64,000 bases of DNA from Roseovarius spongiae (GCF_003651245.1 NZ_RAPE01000002.1:496001-560000); one strand, 5' to 3'; shown: positions 52,198 to 61,985, counted from the first letter of the stretch. The notes: generated from the letters alone by a model not told the origin. Numbers and translations: made by a program.

Positions 52198-53130
52198 TCA
52201 GTCCTTTGGGCTGTCCGCGAGCGGGTGATGTTCAAGAACCAGCGTCTTCAGCCGTTCCTCGAGCACGTGGGTGTAAATCTCGGTCGTGGCGACGTCGGCA
52301 TGGCCCAGCAACGTCTGGATCGCGCGCAGGTCCGCGCCGTTGGCCAGCAGGTGCGTGGCGAAGGCGTGGCGCAGCGTGTGCGGCGTCACCTTGTCCGGAG
52401 ACACGCCGCCGGCGACCGCCAGTTCCTTGATCAGCCCATAGAAACGATGCCGCGTGAGATGCCCCGACTTGCCGCCCGAGGCGAAGAGGAAGGGCGAGGG
52501 CGCTCGTCCGCGGGCCCGCGCCACCTCGGCGGCGGCGTCGCAATGGGCGAGCCATTCGGCCAGCGCCGCGCGCGCGGGAGAGGAGAGCGGCACCATCCGC
52601 TCCTTGCCTCCCTTGCCGCGGATGAGCAGCATGCGCGGATCGCCCCGCGCCGCAGAAACCGGGAGCGAGACCAGCTCGCTCACCCGCATGCCGGTGGCGT
52701 AGAGCAGCTCCATCAGGCAGGTGTTGCGCAGCCGGTCGCTCTTGCGCCGGCCATGGTTGCGCGCGGCGGAGAGCAGGCGATCGACCTCCTCCTCGGTCAG
52801 GGTCTTGGGCAGGCGGCGTTCGCGCCCGGGCCCCTTGATGCGGATCGCGGGATTGTCGCCGCGCAGGCGGTCCTCGAAGGCGTAGCGGTAGAACTGCTTG
52901 ATCGCCGAGAGGCGCCGCGCGCGGGTCGCGCGGGCCAGCCCCTGCGCCTCGCAATGGACGAGATAGGCCTCGATCTGCGCCTGCGTGGCGGTCTCGGGAT
53001 CGCCGCCCGCATCGGTCAGCCAGTCGCGGAAATCCCCGAGGTCGCGGGCATAGGCCAGCAGCGTGTTCTCGGACGCGCCCTGTTCGGCGGCCTGAGCCTC
53101 GAGAAAGGCGGAGAGCCAGGCGCCGCTCAT
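52198..53130 (-). CDS. xerD: Tyrosine recombinase XerD
   Basis: A 310-aa site-specific recombinase that resolves chromosome dimers at dif with XerC and FtsK. The catalytic residues are all seen: R149 in YATGMRVSELVSL, Lys in IRGKGGKERMVPL, H251 and R254 in VTPHTLRHAFATHLL, H277 in LLGHADVATTEIY, and nucleophile Y286. The N-terminal SAM-like core-binding domain (ENTLLAYARDLGDFRDWL) is complete. Its start overlaps the stop of the upstream secreted-protein gene by 4 bases. Confidence 0.93.
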   Translation of the reverse strand: MSGAWLSAFLEAQAAEQGASENTLLAYARDLGDFRDWLTDAGGDPETATQAQIEAYLVHCEAQGLARATRARRLSAIKQFYRYAFEDRLRGDNPAIRIKGPGRERRLPKTLTEEEVDRLLSAARNHGRRKSDRLRNTCLMELLYATGMRVSELVSLPVSAARGDPRMLLIRGKGGKERMVPLSSPARAALAEWLAHCDAAAEVARARGRAPSPFLFASGGKSGHLTRHRFYGLIKELAVAGGVSPDKVTPHTLRHAFATHLLANGADLRAIQTLLGHADVATTEIYTHVLEERLKTLVLEHHPLADSPKD

Positions 53131-54674
53131 TCCGAACGCTCCAGGATCAACATCTGGAGCGCCGCGCGCCGCGCCGTGTCCTCGAGCCCGAGGGCGCGCA
53201 GCGTGGCCAGCGATTCGGCGATGTCGCGCAGGTCGCCATCGGCCTGGTCCGCCCGGTTGGCGGCGGAAAGGATCGCCTCGCCCAGCTTGCCGGCATCGAT
53301 GAGCCGCGCGAGATCGGGGGCGGGGCGCGGCGGGGTGGCGAAGGCGCGCGCGATCGCCTGCTCCACGCCCGCGCCGGCCAGCGCCGCGTCGGGCGCGCCG
53401 CGCGCTATGCTGGCGAGGAACCGCTCATCCCGCGAGGCGCCGGCGCCGGGCGTCGCCGCCTCGTATTCGGGCGTCAGAAGCTTCATCCGGAAAGCGAGCG
53501 CGGCGCCGCGCGGCGGCAGCTCGATCTGCGACAGCCGTTCGGAAAACAGGGTGGCGAAGGCGACTTCGAGCCGCTGCTGCTGCATCAGGCGCCAAGCGGC
53601 GGGCAGGGCTTTGGCGACGGCCTCGTTATCGCGCGTCTCGAGCGCCCTGTCGAGGGCCTGCACCGCCGCGACCCGCTCCCAGACGCCGCCAGAGGCGGCG
53701 GGGCGCTGATCGGTGTAAAGCCCGAGCAGCCGGTTCTCGGACAGCGCGCCGGTGCGCACCAGCCGCTCGGCGGCCTCGAGTTCGGCCTTCCAGCCCGAAT
53801 CGCCGCGCAGGTCCGCGATGGCGAAGGCCAGCGGCAGGTTGCGCGTGGGCAGCGGCGTGCCGGCCGCCTCGTAAAGCCGGAAGAGCAGCGGGGAGGGGTG
53901 GGAGACGGGCGCGAGCCCGATGGCGGTTTCGACCATTTCCGGGTCGAGGAACTGCGCGAGCAGCTGCGTTTCGGTCCGCGTCAGCATCCCGAGCGCGTTC
54001 GCGGTGTCGAACAGCAGCATCGCGGTCTGCCAGTCGCCGTTCAGCGCCGTGCAGTAGATCTGCGTGGCGTAGCCCGGACGCAGCGCCGGCGCGTCGCGCA
54101 GCAGCTGGCAGGCCGCGACCTCTTCGCCGCTGAGCAGCGCGAGGTCGAAATAGGCGCCGAACAGTTGCGGCGTGCCGGGGCCGGCGCGTTCGACCAGGGC
54201 GAGCGCGGGCTCCACCGCGCCGAGCCGCATCAGCGCCGCCACCCGCGCGCCGAGAAACGCGCCGCCCGCGTCCCGCGGCGGCTCGGCCTCGGCCAGCAGC
54301 AGGGAGTAGTAGAGCGCCTGGATCGCGGGGAGCGGTTCCGCGGATGCGCGCCGCCACAGCGCGCTTAGGTCCGACGCCGCGCTCGCGGACCAGAGGCTGC
54401 CGGGCAGGCCGGTGACCGAGGAGGGCAGCAGGCCCACCGCCTCGTGCCCCGCGGAGTCGAGCGGCATGACCGTGACCTCGGGCACGGTGACGCCCTGGGC
54501 GGTGGGCGGCTCGTTCAGGACGGGCGTGCGCGGCGCGGCGATCGGCACCGCGCCGGGGGTGTTCAGCCAGTCGATCGCCGAAAGCGGCTCCTCCGCGCCG
54601 GCCTGCGACGCCAGCAAGGCGGCAAGCAAAATGAACTTACCCGGTTTCAAGGATGATTTCCTGGCGAATCTCAT
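53127..54674 (-). CDS. Secreted helical-repeat protein, unknown function
   Basis: A 515-aa protein with a signal peptide (RKSSLKPGKFILLAALLASQ, cleavage after AGA). The mature part is Ala/Leu-rich and helical, with repeated hairpin-like segments such as LYYSLLLAEAEPPRDAGGAF and LFGAYFDLALLSGEEVAACQ, resembling TPR-like solenoids without a clean consensus. The ATG at 54674 was chosen for the signal peptide; it overlaps the end of the small membrane protein gene upstream by 38 bases. It is co-transcribed with xerD. In roseobacters this position is often held by a hypothetical protein; no function is known to me. Confidence 0.7.
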   Translation of the reverse strand: MRFARKSSLKPGKFILLAALLASQAGAEEPLSAIDWLNTPGAVPIAAPRTPVLNEPPTAQGVTVPEVTVMPLDSAGHEAVGLLPSSVTGLPGSLWSASAASDLSALWRRASAEPLPAIQALYYSLLLAEAEPPRDAGGAFLGARVAALMRLGAVEPALALVERAGPGTPQLFGAYFDLALLSGEEVAACQLLRDAPALRPGYATQIYCTALNGDWQTAMLLFDTANALGMLTRTETQLLAQFLDPEMVETAIGLAPVSHPSPLLFRLYEAAGTPLPTRNLPLAFAIADLRGDSGWKAELEAAERLVRTGALSENRLLGLYTDQRPAASGGVWERVAAVQALDRALETRDNEAVAKALPAAWRLMQQQRLEVAFATLFSERLSQIELPPRGAALAFRMKLLTPEYEAATPGAGASRDERFLASIARGAPDAALAGAGVEQAIARAFATPPRPAPDLARLIDAGKLGEAILSAANRADQADGDLRDIAESLATLRALGLEDTARRAALQMLILERSE

Positions 54675-54786
54675 TGACCGGCGGCGAGAAGTCCGCGCCG
54701 AAGAACGGGCCGATATAGGCATAGGCCACCAACCCGACGAACGCGATGATCGCCAGATAGATCAGCCATTTGATGAGTCTAAACAC
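54637..54786 (-). CDS. 49-aa membrane protein upstream of the secreted protein/xerD operon
   Basis: A short ORF missed by length cut-offs. It reads FRLIKWLIYLAIIAFVGLVA as one transmembrane helix, then YAYIGPFFGADFSPPVNEIR and an acidic end EIILETG. Codon use matches neighbouring genes. The start is GTG 54786; the stop TAA lies at 54637-54639, inside the beginning of the secreted-protein gene. It is probably an inner-membrane peptide with a periplasmic tail. I believe similar small ORFs occur at this position in other roseobacters, but that is from memory. Confidence 0.7.
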   Translation of the reverse strand: MFRLIKWLIYLAIIAFVGLVAYAYIGPFFGADFSPPVNEIRQEIILETG

Positions 54787-54898
54787 GATGCGCCTGCCCG
54801 GGTTCGATCTGCTCTTGGCGAAGTTATAACTGGCCTTTTGCCCAAGATCACGTCATTGGTGCACCTGATTTTCGATTTAAGCGGGGGAGCGCCGAGGC

Positions 54899-55459
54899 GT
54901 GGCGGATGCCGGGACAGGGACACTGAGAAAAACGGTCGTCCTGATCGGCATGATGGGCGCGGGCAAGACCGCCGTGGGCAAGGCGCTGGCGGCGCGGCTG
55001 GGGGCGCCGTTCCTCGATTCGGACGCCGAGATCGAGGCGGCGGCGGCGATGAGCATTGCCGAGATATTCGAGCGCGACGGCGAGCCGTTCTTTCGCGCCC
55101 GCGAGACCGAGGTGATCGACCGGCTGCTCGAATCGCAGCGCGGCGTGCTGTCCACGGGCGGCGGCGCGTTCCTGTGCGAACGAAATCGCGCGCTGATCTC
55201 CAAAAAGGGCGTGTCGGTCTGGCTCAACGCCGATCTGCGGCTGCTCTGGAATCGCGTGAAACACAAGGATACCAGGCCGTTGCTGAAGACTGCCAACCCT
55301 TACCAGACGCTCAAGGCGCTTTATGACGCGCGCGTTCCCATCTACGCCAAGGCCGACGTTACCGTCAGGGCGCGGCCCGAATACAGCATCGACGCGATGA
55401 CCGACCAGGTGCTCGCCGCGCTGGCGCAGCGCGCCGATGTGCTCGGAGCGCCGCAATGA
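54899..55459 (+). CDS. aroK: Shikimate kinase
   Basis: Shikimate kinase phosphorylates shikimate at the 3-hydroxyl in the aromatic amino acid pathway. The 186-aa protein has the P-loop GMMGAGKTAVGKALA near residue 17, FLDSDAEIE near 38 for substrate and Mg binding, FFRARETEVI near 63, the Walker B-like STGGGAF near 82 and RPLLKTANPYQT near 124 with the lid. The start is GTG 54899. Its stop overlaps the aroB start by 4 bases (ATGA), the usual aroKB operon. Confidence 0.96.
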   Translation: MADAGTGTLRKTVVLIGMMGAGKTAVGKALAARLGAPFLDSDAEIEAAAAMSIAEIFERDGEPFFRARETEVIDRLLESQRGVLSTGGGAFLCERNRALISKKGVSVWLNADLRLLWNRVKHKDTRPLLKTANPYQTLKALYDARVPIYAKADVTVRARPEYSIDAMTDQVLAALAQRADVLGAPQ

Positions 55460-56568
55460 GCGAGGTCGTGCATGTCCCGCTCGGCGCTCGCGCCTATGAC
55501 GTGCATGTCGGGCCCGGGTTGCTTGCGCGTTCCGGCGCGCTGATCGCGCCGCTGCTCAGCCGCCCGCGCGTCGCCGTGGTGACGGATGAGAACGTCGCGG
55601 CGCTGCATCTGGGCGCGCTGCGCGAGGGGCTGGCGGACGCCGGCGTTTCGATGGAGGCGCTGACGCTGCCGGCGGGGGAGGCGACGAAATCCTGGCCGCA
55701 GTTGGAGCGCACGGTCGACTGGCTGTTGGAGCGCCGGGTCGAGCGCAATGACGTGGTGGTGGCCCTCGGCGGGGGCGTGATCGGCGATCTCGTCGGATTC
55801 GCGGCCGCGATCCTGCGGCGCGGGGTGCGCTTCGTGCAGCTTCCCACCAGCCTGCTGGCGCAGGTCGACAGTTCCGTGGGCGGCAAGACCGGGATCAACG
55901 CCGCGCAGGGCAAGAACCTGATCGGCGCGTTCCATCAGCCGAGCCTCGTGCTCGCCGATACCGACGCGCTTGGCACGCTCAGTCCCCGCGACTACCTGGC
56001 CGGTTACGGCGAGGTGGTGAAATATGGTCTTCTCGGGGATTTAAAGTTCTTCCAATGGCTTGAGGCGCATGGTTCATCCGCCGCCGGCGGTGATGTGGCC
56101 GCGCGGATCCACGCGGTGACGCGCTCGGTGCAGATGAAGGCCGATATTGTCGCACGGGACGAGACCGAACAGGGCGACCGCGCGCTCTTGAACCTCGGGC
56201 ATACTTTCTGCCACGCGCTCGAGGCCGCGACCGGCTATTCCGACCGGCTCCTGCACGGCGAGGGCGTCGCCATCGGCTGCGCGCTCGCCTTCGAGCTTTC
56301 GGCGCGGCTTGGCCTGTGCAGCCAGGAGGACCCCAGCCGCGTGCGCGCCCATCTGCGCGACATGAAGATGAAGGTGGATCTATCTGACATTGACGGGGAA
56401 TTGCCGGACGCCGACGCGCTTCTCGCGCTCATGGGGCAGGACAAGAAGGTGGTCGACGGCCAGCTCCGTTTCATCCTCGTCCGCGGCATCGGCGACGCCT
56501 TCGTGACGGCGGACGTGCCCCCAGACGCGGTGCGCGCGGTGCTGAACGATGCGCTTGCGGCGCGGTGA
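55456..56568 (+). CDS. aroB: 3-Dehydroquinate synthase
   Basis: AroB converts DAHP to 3-dehydroquinate, the second shikimate-pathway step, with NAD and a metal. The 370-aa protein shows VVTDENVAALH near residue 40, the NAD motif VVALGGGVIGDLVGFAAAIL near 103, FVQLPTSLLAQVDSSVGGKT near 132, the zinc ligands in NLGHTFCHALEAATGY near 241-250 and LLHGEGVAIG near 262. Length and order are normal. It is translationally coupled to aroK. Confidence 0.97.
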   Translation: MSEVVHVPLGARAYDVHVGPGLLARSGALIAPLLSRPRVAVVTDENVAALHLGALREGLADAGVSMEALTLPAGEATKSWPQLERTVDWLLERRVERNDVVVALGGGVIGDLVGFAAAILRRGVRFVQLPTSLLAQVDSSVGGKTGINAAQGKNLIGAFHQPSLVLADTDALGTLSPRDYLAGYGEVVKYGLLGDLKFFQWLEAHGSSAAGGDVAARIHAVTRSVQMKADIVARDETEQGDRALLNLGHTFCHALEAATGYSDRLLHGEGVAIGCALAFELSARLGLCSQEDPSRVRAHLRDMKMKVDLSDIDGELPDADALLALMGQDKKVVDGQLRFILVRGIGDAFVTADVPPDAVRAVLNDALAAR

Positions 56569-56575
56569 ACCTGCA

Positions 56576-56596
56576 CTTTCAATGTTCTGAAAATAC
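56576..56596 (-). repeat. 3' UTR motif, copy 3
   Basis: On the minus strand it reads GTATTTTCAGAACATTGAAA plus G, 44 nt after the tyrS stop and in the tyrS sense orientation. It lies in the 72-bp gap between the convergent aroB and tyrS. Confidence 0.75.
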
Positions 56597-56640
56597 TCGA
56601 CAACCCGACGCCAGCCGCCGCGCGCCGCCGGTCGGGCGAT

Positions 56641-57891
56641 CTACTCCACCCGCACCAGCGCGTGCCGCTTCTTGCCCGCGCTCAGCTTGACCGGCGCCGA
56701 AAACGCCCCCGAGTCGAGCATCAGTCCCGCATCGGTCAGCGGCGCGTCATCCAGCCGCGCGCCGTTCTCGGCGATGAGGCGCTTGGCCTCCTTTCCCGAC
56801 TTGACGAGGCCCGAGCGCACCAGCAGTTGCACCACGGAAATGCCGTCGGCCACGTCCGCGCGCGCCAGCGTGACCGTGGGCAGGTCGTCCCCGACGCCGC
56901 CCTTCTCGAACACCTCGCGCGCCGTCGCCTCGGCGGCTCGGGCTGCATCGGCCCCGTGCAGCAACGTCGTCACCTCGTTGGCGAGCACGATCTTGGCCTC
57001 GTTGATTTCAGACCCCGAAAGCGCGCCGAGGCGCTCGCATTCCTCCACCGGCAACTCCGTGTAGAGCTTGAGGAACCGCCCGGTGTCGGCGTCGGTGGTG
57101 TTGCGCCAGAACTGCCAGAACTCGTAATGGCTCAGCATGTTGGAGTTGAGCCAGATGGCCCCGCCCGCCGACTTGCCCATCTTGCGCCCGTCCGAGGTGG
57201 TCAGCAGCGGCGAGGTCAGCCCGAATACCTCGGTCTCGAGCACCCGGCGCGTGAGGTCGATTCCGTTGACGATGTTGCCCCACTGGTCCGAGCCGCCCAT
57301 CTGCAACCGGCAGCCGTAGCGGCGGTTGAGTTCAAGGAAATCATAGGCCTGCAGGATCATGTAGTTGAACTCGAGAAAGCTCAGCGATTGTTCGCGGTCG
57401 AGCCGCGATTTCACGCTCTCGAAGGACAGCATCCGGTTGACGGAGAAATGCCGCCCGATGTCGCGCAGGAATTCGAGGTAGTTGAGCCCGTCGAGCCATT
57501 CGGCGTTGTTGACCATGATCGCGTCCGTCGCCCCTTCGCCATAGGACAGATAGCTGGCGAAAACGCTCTGCATCCCGGCGATGTTGGCGCCGATCTGGTC
57601 GGGGCCCAGGAGCGGGCGCTCATCGGCGCGAAAGCTGGGATCGCCCACCTTGGTCGTGCCGCCGCCCATCAGCGTGATCGGCTGGTGCCCGGTCTTCTGA
57701 AGCCAGCGCAGCATCATGATGTTGAGCAGATGCCCCACATGCAGCGACTGCGCGGTGGCGTCATAGCCGATATAGGTCGGCACGTTGCCCGCGCTCATCG
57801 CTTCGTCCAGCCCCTCCATGTCGGTGCAGCCGGCGAGGAAGCCGCGCTGCGTCATCACGGCCATGAATTCGGACTTGGGTGTGTAGGTCAT
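56641..57891 (-). CDS. tyrS: Tyrosyl-tRNA synthetase
   Basis: A 416-aa class I aminoacyl-tRNA synthetase. The HIGH motif appears as [13 protein letters not shown] near residue 46, the tyrosine pocket as [20 protein letters not shown] near 180, and the KMSKS loop as [15 protein letters not shown] near 235. A C-terminal S4 domain ([20 protein letters not shown]) binds the tRNA. ATG 57891 ([18 protein letters not shown]) gives the family N-terminus; longer frames run into anmK on the other strand. It is divergent from anmK with 63 bp between the starts. Confidence 0.97.
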   Translation of the reverse strand: MTYTPKSEFMAVMTQRGFLAGCTDMEGLDEAMSAGNVPTYIGYDATAQSLHVGHLLNIMMLRWLQKTGHQPITLMGGGTTKVGDPSFRADERPLLGPDQIGANIAGMQSVFASYLSYGEGATDAIMVNNAEWLDGLNYLEFLRDIGRHFSVNRMLSFESVKSRLDREQSLSFLEFNYMILQAYDFLELNRRYGCRLQMGGSDQWGNIVNGIDLTRRVLETEVFGLTSPLLTTSDGRKMGKSAGGAIWLNSNMLSHYEFWQFWRNTTDADTGRFLKLYTELPVEECERLGALSGSEINEAKIVLANEVTTLLHGADAARAAEATAREVFEKGGVGDDLPTVTLARADVADGISVVQLLVRSGLVKSGKEAKRLIAENGARLDDAPLTDAGLMLDSGAFSAPVKLSAGKKRHALVRVE

Positions 57892-57954
57892 ATCGCTTGT
57901 CCCGGGCAGGTTTGCGCGGCATGTATAGGGGGCGGGCGGGCGAAGGAAAAGGCC

Positions 57955-59067
57955 ATGTTGAAGACGGGACGCATCCGGGCGCTGGGGGCGATGTCGGGCA
58001 CCTCGCTCGACGGCGTCGACGCCGCCCTGATCGAGACCGACGGCCATGAAATCCACGCCTTCGGCGAGACCGCCTATCGCCCCTATTCCCACGGTGAGCG
58101 CGCCGTGCTGCGCGCCGCGCTCGGGCTCTGGCCGGGGCAGGACGTCGCGGCGGCCGAGCGCGTCGTGCTGAGAGCGCATGCGACCGCGCTGGCGGAACTG
58201 GCGCAGGCGGCGGACCTGATCGGGTTTCACGGCCAGACGCTCGCACATGAGCCGCGCGGGTGCGGCACCCACCAGATCGGCGACGGCGCGGCGCTGGCGG
58301 ATGCGCTGGGCCGCCCGGTGGTCTGGGACTTCCGCAGCGCCGATGTGCGTCTCGGCGGGCAGGGGGCGCCGCTCGCGCCGTTCTACCACTTTGCCTGCGC
58401 GCGCTACGTCGGCGCGACCGGGCCGCTGGCCTTTCTGAACCTCGGGGGCGTGGGCAACCTCACCTGGGTCGACCCGGGCAAGGCGCGCCCCGAGGACGAA
58501 GGCGCGCTGCTGGCCTTCGACACCGGCCCGGCCAACGCGCCGATCAACGATCTGCTGACCGCCCGGCGCAATCTCGATTACGACGAGGACGGGCGCATCG
58601 CGCGCGGCGGCGCGGTGGCGGAGGGCGCGCTCGAGCTGTTCCTCGAAGAGCCTTATTTCACGCACATGCCGCCCAAATCGCTCGACCGGGACGAATTTTC
58701 GGACATGATCGGGCTGGTCGCGGAACTCGATGACGCGGACGCGGCGGCGACGCTGACCGGCATGGTGGCGGCGGCCGTGCTGAAGGGCATGGAGCATTGC
58801 CCGTCCCCGCCCGAACGGATGCTGGTCACCGGCGGCGGGCGGCGCAACCCGGTGATGATGGACATGCTGCGCGCCGCGCTCGATTGCGAGGTGGCCCCGG
58901 TCGAGGACGCCGGCCTCGACGGCGACATGCTCGAGGCGCAGGCATTTGCCTTTCTCGCGGTGCGGGTGGCGCGCGGGCTGCCGACCTCCTGCCCGGGCAC
59001 GACGGGCGTGCGCGCCGCCGTGGCGGGCGGCACGCTGAGCAGGCCGGGGGCGCGTGATGGAGTATGA
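57955..59067 (+). CDS. anmK: Anhydro-N-acetylmuramic acid kinase
   Basis: AnmK recycles peptidoglycan by converting anhydro-MurNAc to MurNAc-6-phosphate. The 370-aa protein has the ATP motif [19 protein letters not shown] near residue 10, [13 protein letters not shown] near 88, [17 protein letters not shown] near 134, [15 protein letters not shown] near 160, [13 protein letters not shown] near 185 and [15 protein letters not shown] near 290. All are standard. The next gene overlaps its end by 11 bases. The ATG is preceded by AAGGAAAAGG. Confidence 0.95.
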   Translation: MLKTGRIRALGAMSGTSLDGVDAALIETDGHEIHAFGETAYRPYSHGERAVLRAALGLWPGQDVAAAERVVLRAHATALAELAQAADLIGFHGQTLAHEPRGCGTHQIGDGAALADALGRPVVWDFRSADVRLGGQGAPLAPFYHFACARYVGATGPLAFLNLGGVGNLTWVDPGKARPEDEGALLAFDTGPANAPINDLLTARRNLDYDEDGRIARGGAVAEGALELFLEEPYFTHMPPKSLDRDEFSDMIGLVAELDDADAAATLTGMVAAAVLKGMEHCPSPPERMLVTGGGRRNPVMMDMLRAALDCEVAPVEDAGLDGDMLEAQAFAFLAVRVARGLPTSCPGTTGVRAAVAGGTLSRPGARDGV

Positions 59068-59788
59068 ACTGGGCGACGTGGTGGGGCGCGAGGCGCGGCT
59101 GGGGCTGATCGTGCTCAGCACCGACGAGACGCTCGAATTCGAGGCGCGCGAGGTGCTGGCGGGGCGCGATGTGCAACTGCTGCACGCGCGCATCCCGAGC
59201 CACGCGGAGGTGACGCCCGAAACGCTGGCGCAGATGGAGCGCGCGCTGCCCGCGACTGCGCGGCTCTTGCCGCAGGGGCTTGGCGTGCTGGGCTATGGCT
59301 GCACCTCTGGCGCGACGGTGATCGGGCAGGCGAGGGTGGCGCGCGCGGTGCAGGCGGTGCATCCGGGCGCGCCGGTGACCGACCCGATCACGGCGGTGCA
59401 GGCGGCGCTCGCCGCGCTCGGCGCGCGGCGCATCGGCATGGTCACGCCCTACGTGGCGAGCGTCACCGCGCCGATCTGCGCGCTGCTGGCCCGGGGCGGG
59501 GTCGAGGTCGCGCGCGAGATCAGCTTCGGACAGGGCGACGACTGGACCGTGGGGCGGATCACGCCCGCCTCCTCGCGCGCGGCGCTGCTCGAGGCGGGGC
59601 GCGCGCCGGGCATCGACGCGGTCTTCGCCAGTTGCACGAACCTTCAGACCTTCAGCGTGCTGAAAGAGGCCGAGGCGGCGCTCGGCCTGCCGGTCGTCAG
59701 TTCCAACCAGGCGCTTCTGTGGCACATGTTGCGGCTGGCCGGCGTGGACGCGGCAGGCTGGGGGCCGGGGTGGCTCTTTGGGGCCTAG
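59057..59788 (+). CDS. Asp/Glu racemase or maleate isomerase-like protein
   Basis: A 243-aa protein of the Asp/Glu/hydantoin racemase superfamily, closest in layout to maleate cis-trans isomerase and arylmalonate decarboxylase. The two active-site cysteines are in [13 protein letters not shown] near residue 78 and [13 protein letters not shown] near 197. [16 protein letters not shown] near 128 is the second half-site strand. ATG 59057 is preceded by an in-frame GTG at 59054. It overlaps the 3' end of anmK, so co-expression with a peptidoglycan-recycling gene is likely, though a cell-wall role is not shown. Confidence 0.8.
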   Translation: MEYELGDVVGREARLGLIVLSTDETLEFEAREVLAGRDVQLLHARIPSHAEVTPETLAQMERALPATARLLPQGLGVLGYGCTSGATVIGQARVARAVQAVHPGAPVTDPITAVQAALAALGARRIGMVTPYVASVTAPICALLARGGVEVAREISFGQGDDWTVGRITPASSRAALLEAGRAPGIDAVFASCTNLQTFSVLKEAEAALGLPVVSSNQALLWHMLRLAGVDAAGWGPGWLFGA

Positions 59789-59880
59789 CGCCTTCTCCGC
59801 CCTTGCGGGCGTGGGCGGATCGGTTTTGAAATACCGGCCGGCGGCCCCATATAGGGCCGGACGCAGGGAGGACATGACTT

Positions 59881-61203
59881 ATGCCGGATGACACCGGGCG
59901 CCGCGTGCGCGGCGATGCGGACGGGGTGCGCTACGCCAGCGAGTTGACGGGACATGTGCGCTGGCTCGACGGGATCACCGGGGCGGCGCTCGGCGTGCTG
60001 GCGGTGGCGTCGGGGATCTACACCTATCTCGGGGTGTCCTCGCTTCTTGATGACACCGGCGCGCTCAGCTTCTTCGCCGCGGTGTCCTATTCCATCGCCG
60101 TGTCGGTGGGCATCTTCGTCTTCTGGTCCTACCTGATGCGCCTCTTGCCGGCGGTGCGCACGATGGGGGCGCGGCTGGGGCTGATGGTGTCGATGCTGAT
60201 CGGCTCGCTCGCGATCATCGCCATGTCGTCGTGGCTCAACGCAGCCGCGCTCGCCGGGTCGGCGGCGGTCGAACAGCATCTGGCGAAGACCGTGCAGGAA
60301 TACCAGGCATCGCTGGAACGCGCGCACCAGGTCGCGGTTTCCGCGCAGGGGCTGGAGCGCGACGTCGCCCGCGTGCGCCAGTCCTTCGAGGATCTGAGCC
60401 AGCAGGAGGCCGATGGCAACCTCTCCGGCCTGGCCGGGCGCGGGGCGGTGTTTCGCGTGCTGCGGCAGAAGTCCGACGAGTTGGCGGCGCTCGAGGCGCA
60501 GATCGCCAGCCAGGCGCCGCTGGTCGACGGCGCCTTCGCGGAGGGAAACGCGATCCTGAGCCGGATGCGCGCGCTCACGGTCGAGCCGGGCCCGGTCGAG
60601 CCGCGTTCGGTCCAGTTCTCGGAAGAGGCGGTGCGGCTGGCGGGGATCATCACGCAGCTGCGCCAGCTTTCGGTCGCGCCGCTGGTGGCGCGCGCGGCGC
60701 AGGATCTCGCCGCGTCGGTGGTGTTGCCCGAGCTTGACGGGCGCACCGGCGCGGCGCGCGGCGACCAGCAGAGCACGATAAGCTCCGTGCTCGAGGTGCT
60801 GGGCCAGCGCGCCGACACGCTGCGCAGCGCGGCGGAGGCGGTCATCGCCATGCCGCCCGCCGCCGACACCACCTACACGCCGATTTCCGCCGCCGACGCG
60901 GTGATCCTCTACGCCGGGAATTTCGCGCCCTCCTGGGCGGGGGCGATCGCCATCGACCTGCTGCCCGCCGTTCTGGTGCTGATCCTTGCCGTCACGCAGG
61001 CGGCGATCCGTTCGGGGCGCGACGGGGTGCGGGTGGAGGATACGCTGACGCTCTCGGAGTTGCGCGGCGCGATGATCGCCATGCGCGAGATCGAGGGCAT
61101 CCAGCCGCCGGCCGAGCCGGTGCGCCCGCAGGGTGATGCGCCGGCGGTCGAGCGTCGGGGCGCGGAGCTCAAGCCGGTGAGCGAGACCGGCAAGACAAGG
61201 TGA
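59881..61203 (+). CDS. Membrane protein with long coiled coil, unknown function
   Basis: A 440-aa protein. Three hydrophobic segments lie in the first ~125 residues (about 33-55, 63-83 and 100-120), then a ~200-residue helical region with heptad-like stretches (AKTVQEYQASLERAHQVAVS; LRQKSDELAALEAQIASQAP), and a last transmembrane helix near 350 (IDLLPAVLVLILAVTQAAI). A basic/acidic cytoplasmic tail follows. I recognise no family. Its stop codon overlaps the start of the ClpP-fold gene by 4 bases (GTGA), so the two are translationally coupled and probably work together. Confidence 0.72.
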   Translation: MPDDTGRRVRGDADGVRYASELTGHVRWLDGITGAALGVLAVASGIYTYLGVSSLLDDTGALSFFAAVSYSIAVSVGIFVFWSYLMRLLPAVRTMGARLGLMVSMLIGSLAIIAMSSWLNAAALAGSAAVEQHLAKTVQEYQASLERAHQVAVSAQGLERDVARVRQSFEDLSQQEADGNLSGLAGRGAVFRVLRQKSDELAALEAQIASQAPLVDGAFAEGNAILSRMRALTVEPGPVEPRSVQFSEEAVRLAGIITQLRQLSVAPLVARAAQDLAASVVLPELDGRTGAARGDQQSTISSVLEVLGQRADTLRSAAEAVIAMPPAADTTYTPISAADAVILYAGNFAPSWAGAIAIDLLPAVLVLILAVTQAAIRSGRDGVRVEDTLTLSELRGAMIAMREIEGIQPPAEPVRPQGDAPAVERRGAELKPVSETGKTR

Positions 61204-61973
61204 GCGATGCCGGACAAGGCGAGGCCGCGCGCGGCTGGGACACGCGGCGGGTGCTCTTTGCCGTGTTGGGGCTGCAACTGGCGATCGCGGTGCTCCTGGG
61301 TGGGCGCGACCTGATCGGCGCGCTGCCCGACATCGCGTCGCCCTCGCGCCAGCCGCAACTGACCACGCCGGTCGCGCCGGGCGATCAGACGCGCCGCTAT
61401 CGGCCGCGCGACACGCCGCTGCCCGAGACGCCCGATAGGCGCTGGCGCAACACCTCGGACATGCCTGCGCGGCTCGACTTTGCGCGCGAGGGCGACGTGC
61501 TGACGCTCATCGGCGCGATCGACGCCGGCGACGCCGACCGCTTTGCCGAGGCGCTGGAGCGCGAACAGGGCGTGACCCGCGTGCGGCTGAGCAGCCCCGG
61601 CGGGTCGGTGCGCGAGGCGCTGGCCATCGGGCGCGCGCTGCGCGCGGCCGAGCTTGGGACGTCGATGGGCGCGGGCGATGTCTGTTTTTCGGCCTGTCCC
61701 TATATCCTCGCCGCCGGGACCGAGCGGGTCGTTCATCCCGAGGCGCGGGTCGGCCTGCATCAGCATTACTTCGGCAAGAGCGTCGTGCTGCCCGCCTTTC
61801 TCGCGGTCGAGGACATCCAGCGCGGGCAGGGCGAGGTGATGCGCTATCTCGACGCGATGGGGGTCGATACGCTGCTCATGCAGCACGCGCTCGCCACGCC
61901 GCCGGACGAGATCTACGTGCTCTTGCGGGACGAATTGCTCGGCTACCGGCTGGCCACCGAGATTGCGGAGTAG
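61200..61973 (+). CDS. COG3904-like protein with ClpP/crotonase fold
   Basis: A 257-aa protein with one N-terminal transmembrane helix (VLFAVLGLQLAIAVLLGG) and a periplasmic domain. LSSPGGSVREALAIGRAL near residue 131 matches the oxyanion-loop strand of ClpP/SppA proteases; S164 in CFSACPYILAAG takes the place of the catalytic Ser and H187 in VGLHQHYFGKS that of the catalytic His. This suggests a membrane-anchored serine protease-like enzyme. Start GTG 61200, overlapping the coiled-coil gene. The substrate is unknown; the partner's long coiled coil may be scaffold or substrate receptor. Confidence 0.72.
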   Translation: MSDAGQGEAARGWDTRRVLFAVLGLQLAIAVLLGGRDLIGALPDIASPSRQPQLTTPVAPGDQTRRYRPRDTPLPETPDRRWRNTSDMPARLDFAREGDVLTLIGAIDAGDADRFAEALEREQGVTRVRLSSPGGSVREALAIGRALRAAELGTSMGAGDVCFSACPYILAAGTERVVHPEARVGLHQHYFGKSVVLPAFLAVEDIQRGQGEVMRYLDAMGVDTLLMQHALATPPDEIYVLLRDELLGYRLATEIAE

Positions 61974-61985
61974 CGCGCGCCGCCC

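Noticed and set aside
57892..59193. Upstream extension of tyrS to about 850 codons
   Set aside because: The extension is antisense to anmK and has no protein-like features; tyrS starts at 57891.
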